DNA of 64,000 nucleotides from Sclerodactyla briareus (taxonomy: Eukaryota > Echinodermata > Holothuroidea > Dendrochirotida > Sclerodactylidae), in NCBI GenBank assembly GCA_026419785.1, contig JAODTK010004643.1, positions 110,853-174,852 on the forward strand. Direction: 5' to 3'. The notes beneath the pieces were generated by a model that ran no database searches, was not told where the DNA came from, and saw nothing but the letters and a program-made list of their open reading frames with translations. Of the stretch, positions 56,795-64,000 are shown piece by piece (the stretch's first letter is position 1; each line of letters starts with the position of its first letter). The translations under genes were made by a program, and so were the position numbers.

Positions 56795-58674
56795 CCCTTC
56801 TGGAAAAATCAAGCCTGACTTTAGGTCCTGAAATTGCCAATTCATTTTTGTACCGAATTTAAACTGGCCAGGCTTATTTTTCAATCTTATTCATGCTTAT
56901 TTTTTCAGGCTTACAAAATCACACCTAAATTGAACAAGCAGGGAATTAAAGTTGAAAAATTGGTGGATGTTCAGGCTATATCCTAAAAAAGGAGCAAATT
57001 CCAGGCTAATTGAATAAGCCGATCCCTGTCGATTCAGGCCTTCAGCCTGAACTTGCTGTCATTCCAATTTCAGCTTGATAAGTCCTGCACATGGGTGAAT
57101 TTCAATCTAATTAATCCTGAATATTGTGGTTTCCCATTCAGCTTAAATCCAGTTGGGACAAAATGATTGAAAGCAAAACAGCTGGCCTGATATTATATTG
57201 CTTTAATATATAGCAGATACAGGTTTTCCAATTTTAGGTACCTGTTAAATTCTAGATATGGTATACAATATGTGAATATCTAAAAGGTGGTGGAAGAGTT
57301 TGGATTAAGAGAAGGTGGACTCCATATGGTTCAAATTAATTGGTGCATTAATTTTCCTCATATATATGTTTTTAAAACTTATAGGCCCAATCCTTATGGT
57401 GCCTATACTTGTGGTGTAGAGTCTTAGCACATCTCATTTGGGCTATTAAAAGTATGTTGTTTCACTTGTTTAAGTTTTTTCTCATCTGCATCATGCTCTG
57501 CCAGATACCTTTGAGGAAGATTGACTTTATGCAGTTCAGATTATTAAGAGCTTGCTTGTTGAACCTGACCCTTGGTCTAGCTACAACACTCACTTCAATG
57601 TCACTTGCAGCCCATGACAAGATTGAAACTATTATTGGGGGATCTATTGACCATTTACAAACTAAAGCAGAACTTACCATAATAATTTACATCTTAGCAT
57701 TCACCCAACAGCAACTCAATGTCTAGCTAGAAAGTAGAAGCTTGGTCCAACTTAAACATTGACATTAAGATATTAATGGCAGTTACAGTTAGTACAAGCA
57801 ATAGCACAATTATGTGTACTAAATCCTGGAAGCTGGCTATGGGGCCTATTGTTGTTTTTTCAGTTTTGTTGATACAACCCATTCAAGCCTAGGGAGACCT
57901 GCTAACTAGAAAGCTATCTCAGGTTTTCCTAATTCTTCACTACTTAATTTCAGAGCATGTGAGGGAGCTTCTACTTCCATACCATTCCAATCCAATTTCG
58001 TAATTAAGTTATTAGGTAATATATGGATGTACTCACCAGTCAGTTTTTCCTAATGTGAAATTCCTTTAGATGGCCTGCTCTCAATTAATTACACACTGTT
58101 TGCTGACAATAGGTTACTGCAAAGCGGTGCTGGTACTAACCAGAGACACTACTGAATCTCCTCTATCCCCTGGTGAACTGACCCTTTGTTCGCTGCCACA
58201 GGTATTTTGAACTTCCCCCCAACCAATTTATCCTTGAAACTATCCAATCCAGTTGTTTTCTGACTGGTTGACCCATTTATCACATGTCCATAATGCCCCA
58301 AGTATGAAATAAGGCCTGAAATCCTGAATAAGCCTGCAATTGGTCTAATGGCTCCCCATACCAACATGTGTGTGTCTATGTAGAGAAATATCTAAGTTCT
58401 GATGATTCTTGTAAAACCTAAGTCCAAAATATCCTTATCCCTTCACTGTGGAGCCATTCCTGCGAAACAAGTTACATCTAGTCAGTTAAGCCTGAAATTT
58501 AAGCTGAATAAGCTTGAAATAGTCGAAAGCTTCCGTATGACTGAATTCGTTTTAAGCCTGGTGGAGCCTGGATTAATCAGTTTTTTAGCTTGAATTAGCA
58601 GAATAGCAGGCCAGGCTCATTTCAAGCAAAAAACAGGCTTAATTCTGACTTATTCATACTTATTTCCAGGAGGG
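56795..58674. mobile_element. Candidate DNA transposon, 1.88 kb, CCCTYCTGGAAA termini
   Basis: The left end is CCCTTCTGGAAAAATCAAGC and the right end, inverted, is CCCTCCTGGAAATAAGTATG. Both ends are followed inward by many copies of AAGCCTGA or its complement TCAGGCTT (about 56811-57130 and 58485-58640), a subterminal-repeat layout like that of several cut-and-paste families. No target duplication was recognised and no transposase motif is visible; open stretches near 57409-57726 on both strands are unassigned. Confidence 0.55.
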
Positions 58675-61384
58675 CTGTCTCTCCTTACCACACAAACCCA
58701 TCTATGAACATACATTACATTACAAATTGTCCAGTTAGGCTATGGTATTCTGGTTCACCTTTCCAGGGGGTTAAAACAACCTGAATTTTGACCTTGAATT
58801 GGGAATGAACTGGGAACATAATTCTGCTCCAAAATCATGCTAGAATCATCACAAACCTGAAAGTCACTGCAATGTATTTCCTGCTCAGAATTACCCCCTA
58901 AATCTATTTTTCCATTAACAAAAAGGGCATAGATTTGTGTTTTGGTGCTTCTGGTTTAGTTAAAATGAGGTGTTCCACCTGTGACATCTCCCTGTCACAC
59001 TGGTTTATGGTTTCATTTATCAAATGTTGGTTGGAAGTGAAAACGGTTTTTTTTATAATGTTCCCATCTATTGTGCATTTTTTAACGCTAAAATACTTGC
59101 ATGATTTGCATGTACTATCCGCTACATATGTTTACGTTAAAGCCGTTTCACTCTTGAGAAGTACCTAACCGACAATCGAAGGGGTTGGTCATCGTGAGTG
59201 TACAGCTCGAACGCTGTTCATTGTTGTCATCGTGACTCCCCAAAGGAAAGCCTTGAATTACGAGAAATTAGGGCATCAAAAGCTGACCAAATTGGTGTAA
59301 ACCACCAAAATCATGTTTTGAAAGTCCAGTTGTTGTAGTCGAGACCGCACATCCGGACCGAGACCAGCAAGGGTCGGACCGAGACCGAGACCGAATGGAT
59401 ATATTCAGTGTCTAGACAAAAAAAAAAAAAACACAAGTTCGAAGTCCGCCTGTATTGTAGGCCTATTTCCACCCACATGCTCTATTTTTCGACATGATAG
59501 ACAACCTCTGCTCATTGATACATTGCTTTTTCAACGATCTGCAGAACAAGTCAACACTTTTTTCTTCCCGATCATTCTCACCGTCACAGGAATCGTCTAA
59601 CCCTGAGCATAAATCCAGGTGGTGCCATGTGGATCAGCACGCCCATTCCCTCGTCAGCCCCCTCTCCCAGTTTCGCCAAATTTATCGGTTGAAGCCATGA
59701 ACCAAATCCCCCCCTCATCACATTCAAATAAAATGTAAAAATCAGATTGTGAATACCCCACCATAATGCAAAGTGCAGACTGACCTCTATTCCTTCAACA
59801 GTAGTGAATATGGCCCGATACGCATTCACAATTGCCCTGCGACTGCCATGGATAAAGCCCCCCCCCCCTCACCTCTTCACTTGGTCTACCTCTTCTCTTG
59901 GCCCTGGGAACATTCTTTCTCTGCATCCTTCATGAAAGCATTCAGAGTACTAAGGCCTCCTAAACCAGGAAATTCTTTATCATCTCCTCATCTCTGTGAT
60001 TCCAAATAGCTTCTTATGTTGACCCCCCACCCCTGGACACCCACTTTTCCTTATGATCCAGGTGGTGCGCTAGTGTGTCTCCTCCGGAGCCCATGCCCTA
60101 CATTCCAACTCATACCATTACTTTTACCCCCTTCAACTGCATTGGCCTTAGCGTTTTTCCTATGTTTGATGACCAATTTCATATACCATGTTGTACTATA
60201 ACGTTAGGCATCACTGTATGTCAATGAGAATTCAGTTTTTACGGCCAGTTTTCACTTGTGGACCTCTCAAAATACAGTAAGTTCAAGGGGTTCATTTTTC
60301 AACTAATCAACAGCTAGCAATATCCCTGGACAAACAATGCACCACTGGGGCGAGGCCTAATACTACTACCGTAGTACTTCGTAGGCCGGAATTGCTTACA
60401 TTTGAAAACGACTCATTGATTGACATATGCATAGCTACTTCATGACGAAGTACCATAAAGCATCCAAGGTACATGTAAGACGTGGCTGGAACCATTCCTC
60501 ATTCAGGGACTGTGCAGCCAATGTTAGATCAAACTTTTTGCGAAACTGGTACCAATGTCATAAAAGTCTAACCCATGCTGAAAATTGAAACAGATTATGT
60601 TCACAGTTCATAACATTGATAAATTGATACTCGTTTAGGTCACTGCAGTTACTAGCTACTTTAATTACCAATATCTGCTCCTTCCTCCCCATGAATTAGT
60701 ACCGTATCATTCCGCTAAGGCGCCCCATCTCGCGTAAGCTCCCATCCAATTTTTTGCAATGCAGTTCGATTACCCACAACACCTGAACTGCAGAAATTGC
60801 AGCAACCTTATTGCTCTAAATTGGAACACTATGTACGTACACAGACTTCAACAATATCGCACATTTGAAGCAACAATGTATTGGCTATTTCAGCATTCGT
60901 GCATCTACACCGCCCCGCCCCGCCCCCCTCTACACCCACCCTCCCCACTATTATTATGGAAAAGTAATTGGTAGAAGGTATCCTCTCGTAAAGCGCCCAT
61001 CCTGAAATTTGCACGCGCCCTGAGTGCTTAGCGGCATGATCGGGTATGAAAACACTAAATAATTCCCCTCTCCTCCCTTCTCTCCTGCTGGCACTGCATA
61101 CTGTTGTATTGGGTAGCATCGTAATGGGTTCTCTTTTAAGGCCCGGTTCTTTTTATTCATTCATTTTTTATCATGGTTCGGGTTCCATTATTAGAGTGGG
61201 ATAAAAAAATTGGTAGAAATAGGCTAACCCTCTGGCTTTGAAAATCGTGGAGCCACAGGATACCATTCATTTTGAACAAGACTTCGTAAAAGCGATTTGA
61301 TTGGCTAATGCCCAGTATTCCACTGGTCAAATACGGCCTTCCTCATAGAGTGAGCAACTCGCATGAACCATTTTAACCATACCA
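58675..61384. other. Unassigned
   Basis: It includes a GGACCGAGACC-rich stretch (59345-59397), a poly(A) run (59418-59432) and C-runs (59858-59868). Short open frames have no motifs. Confidence 0.35.
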
Positions 61385-62124
61385 GTGCCGTATTCACACG
61401 TCACTTAGCACGCAGTTTCCTGCGTAGTCCAATTAGGAAGGACGTATTTTACGAAAGTGGTATTCACACTTGCGTAGAGTAAATTTTGTTCGTACCTTTA
61501 CGCAAGATAGTTCCCTGTCGTAGGGACAAATACCAACGGCCGGCTATTCTTGCGAAAAGTCAAGGCAAAACATGACTCTCCGAGGAGAAAGAGGAACAGA
61601 GACCGGCGTTTTTTCATCATGTACTTATTTGACGGACATGTACTATTTAAACGTTATCACTGCTCGAGGTCAATATCCGAGAGCTCTCTTAGCTTTAAAG
61701 CCGATTTTGAGAGGCTGGGCGGTGTGCGATGCGTAGCGTACCAATTTAGCCCTTGGTAGAATCAGTAAATTGCCATGACTGCTACTTCGGTAGGGGGGGG
61801 GGGGGGGGGGCGAGGGGATTCAGCGCGCGTTGCTTATCTTTCTTTCATTGGTAAATGCGTTCAATACAAACCACCAACATCAGTGAGCGCGATTGATTGT
61901 TTACGTTCTCAAGAAACCCCATCTTGTCTGACGCTCATTGGAAAAATTGGCGTTCTCCCTTTGTACGAGTGCTTCGATTGGTTACGCAAGAATATCAACT
62001 TTAAGCTACTTTGACCCTTACGACTGACGTAGATCTGGTTTTGTGAATACGATTTACGAAAGTGCGTACGAACTCGTAATTCTTGGCGTACGCAAATTTT
62101 TACGCAATGTTCGTGAATACGCCC
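61385..62124. mobile_element. Candidate Harbinger-like non-autonomous element
   Basis: The ends GTGCCGTATTCAC and, inverted, GGGCGTATTCACG resemble Harbinger-type termini. CCA flanks both sides (61382-61384 and 62125-62127) as a possible 3-bp target duplication. Subterminal words TACGAAAGTG, TTTACGCAA and GTATTCACAC occur several times near both ends in inverted arrangement. No transposase was seen. Confidence 0.5.
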
Positions 62125-62312
62125 CCAGGCTTCTGACTCTTGGCCCTGTACTGTAACTCTACTGTGGCAAGGGCGGCGATTGTGTTGGCGATTGGGGGGG
62201 ACGGACAAGATGAATACATCTTAAGCGGAGCCGGCCAACCACGGGTTGCACGTAACGTAACAAGAACATTTTCGTTTGGCAGAACCCCCTAATTCAGGAA
62301 CGGCACTTCCCC

Positions 62313-62935
62313 GTGCCTTATGACAGTAGCTTTCCAACAACAATTGATTCAAAAAGGAACCAGTTTATTTCGAAAAAGGTCTCCAAAACTCCCCTCGCCA
62401 TCAGGTATCAATTGCGTGTTGCGGTTGCGATTGGGTGCTTTGACATTCTGAACTCCCATGCAAGTGAGATCACAGCCATGAAAGGAGCAATGGAAATGGA
62501 CAATGCAACAACCAGTACTTTCCTCCACTATTTGCGGCGGCGAGACACAAATTGTATTCACTTATCAGTGCATTTGAGGTCGAGATCTTCTCTTTTTTCG
62601 TCACTTTGGGGCTTCATCGAAAATTTAGGCAATATTTTGGACTTAGCTTTCCTCCTCCACTTGATTTTTAATCATATTCTTGTTGACCAACGCAATTCTT
62701 ATTGGCGTCCCTGGCTGGCATTTTCGATGGCCCCCACCGTTTGCCATCAAATATTGATAATATGTGCACCATGCACGCATCCAACTTTCAAAAAGTGGTC
62801 GCACCAATAAATAAAATTGCAAAATCACAGATCCCGCCAAACTTATGCAAACAATATGGATTTGAAGGAGAACCCCTTTTTTCATTGATAATTAAGAACA
62901 ACGAGGATGAATTTCACCAGCAGGCTTTTTGTTAA
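62313..62935 (+). CDS. Hypothetical ORF, 165 codons, with overlapping second frame
   Basis: The longest non-repeat plus-strand ORF (62313-62810) has a hydrophobic middle and no motif. A second frame (to 62935) carries AGIFDGPHRLPSNIDN and NLCKQYGFEGEPLFS. Either may be chance in a 64-kb eukaryotic window. It lies just right of the Harbinger-like element. Confidence 0.18.
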
Positions 62936-63670
62936 GGAACATTGTATGTCTGCACAAGGCACATCATATGTCTGAACACTACCGGTACATAAATACCCGG
63001 CGCGTGCGCGCAAAAACTCGGATTGAAGCATCAGAATTCACTCAACTTGATCAGTTAGGTTAAAAAAAAAAAACATTATGCATGTGTTTAAAACACGGCT
63101 TGTGTGATACACTGTCAGCGAAATAACAGTTGGGCTCAAATATTTGGGGGGGACGAATGCATTGTCGTCCCCCAAAACCAAATATTGGGGGGATGCCCGT
63201 TCCCCCCCTGACGCTGCCCTTGACTGTGAGTGACTGTCAACAAGTTGAACGCTACAACAATACTGGTCCCTGGGCAGTTTCCCACATTGACCAAGTTCTT
63301 AGAGGCCCACTCCACTTGCTAGTTCCTAGCAAAGCTCAACACTGAAGCCGATACCAGTCTCGAGACCGGAGACAGTCTCGAGACACTACAAACCTGTTGA
63401 AAGCACATCTAGCACCAATAGGCTGAAATCACATTCTTCACATTTTAATTCTGATATTTTAGCTTCGACTTATAACAGCCACTAGAACTGAAACTATGAC
63501 ATTCCAACTGGGTATCGTAGTCCTCATAGGCTCCAACCAGCCTAAACGTTTGACAGATTTTATGAAGGTTCTGGCACTGGCTGGTTAATAGTTGCGATCG
63601 CAAGAGAATTCCCTTCCCTCCCGTAAGCTTTAGTGAGACTTTTTGTAATGAATCTTTTTGCTCATGTTTT

Positions 63671-64000
63671 TGTCTCGCCTGATGAAATTCAGGAAGAACT
63701 TAGTGGTCCCTTGGTCGTGTGTGGTGTCACACTTTCTGTTAGCAGGATTCTCACACCACCGAGAGGCCGATGATGGACAAAATTTTGTGTGTAGCACCGT
63801 GTTGGGTGTACACGAGCTGATTGAATTTTTGGGCAGCAAAGTTAATTATTAAGTTGGGTAATTAACATATTTTATCTAATTCTTTGTTTAATCAAGCTTG
63901 TTAGCAAAATTATGCACGACCCGTATGTGCTACAGTGATGCAGTTTTGGCATGTAGGACCTGATGACAGGTAGATGGACTGATTCGATTTTCGACTGAAA
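63671..64000 (+). repeat. R380 dispersed repeat, runs off window
   Basis: It begins TGTCTCGCCTGATGAAATTC and parallels 52407-52745 block for block to the end of the window (ATGACAGGTAGATGGACTGA). Confidence 0.85.

Noticed and set aside
59340-63390. GGACCGAGACC (59345-59397) and AGTCTCGAGACC (63355-63385) as the two ends of a 4-kb transposon
   Set aside because: Words are similar in style but do not form matching inverted ends, and no target duplication was seen.
1-64000. tRNA and rRNA genes
   Set aside because: None recognised by eye; the only tRNA-related sequence is the primer binding site at 38197. A covariance-model scan would settle this.

Overview
This is eukaryotic nuclear DNA from an animal. 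It is AT-rich and intron-rich, packed with interspersed repeats, and has CR1/L2-type LINEs, a Gypsy LTR element and short DNA transposons. Nothing in it is bacterial. The repeats (families built on AGGTCA-like words, short boxes recurring around TTGTGAACACGA and ACGAAACTTGGTGGAT) look like those of marine invertebrate deuterostomes, but I cannot place the species from sequence alone. Nearly every coding stretch is broken by single-base gains or losses even where splice sites and motifs are intact, so I suspect residual indel errors of a long-read assembly rather than general pseudogenisation.

The one host gene I can name is a poly(ADP-ribose) polymerase, best matched to PARP3, on the minus strand. 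Five exons are visible: 25669-25447 (start codon), 23471-23348 and 21912-21718 (WGR domain), 4872-4729 and 4048-3825 (helical regulatory domain). The catalytic ADP-ribosyltransferase exons are not seen and should lie beyond the low-coordinate edge. All the junctions I can check are GT-AG and the reading phase carries across the introns.

Intron 3 of this gene (21717-4873, 16.8 kb) holds most of the structure in the left third: a tandem repeat with a unit of about 950 bp (6.4-10.2 kb), a 24-27 bp minisatellite in two orientations (12.8-13.7 and 14.5-14.7 kb), a 78-bp satellite in three blocks (12.2, 15.4 and 19.6-21.2 kb) and a near full-length 3.8-kb LINE inserted into the satellite.

From 26 to 31 kb there are two more LINE 3' fragments, one split by a 421-bp hAT-like element with an 8-bp target duplication. 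From 31 to 36 kb lie dispersed repeat families, a BED/zinc-finger-like ORF remnant and long simple repeats. From about 38.2 to 42.8 kb is a decayed Gypsy element with a tRNA-Leu primer binding site, gag zinc knuckle, reverse transcriptase and integrase. From 43 to 64 kb the DNA is mostly unassigned, with second copies of the dispersed families, one convincing but unidentified minus-strand exon (48311-47961), a 1.9-kb element with CCCTYCTGG termini and a Harbinger-like element.

I found no CRISPR array, operon, tRNA or rRNA gene, and no clear candidate for a new multi-gene system. The most unusual features are the repeat architecture inside the PARP3 intron and several apparently undescribed repeat families.
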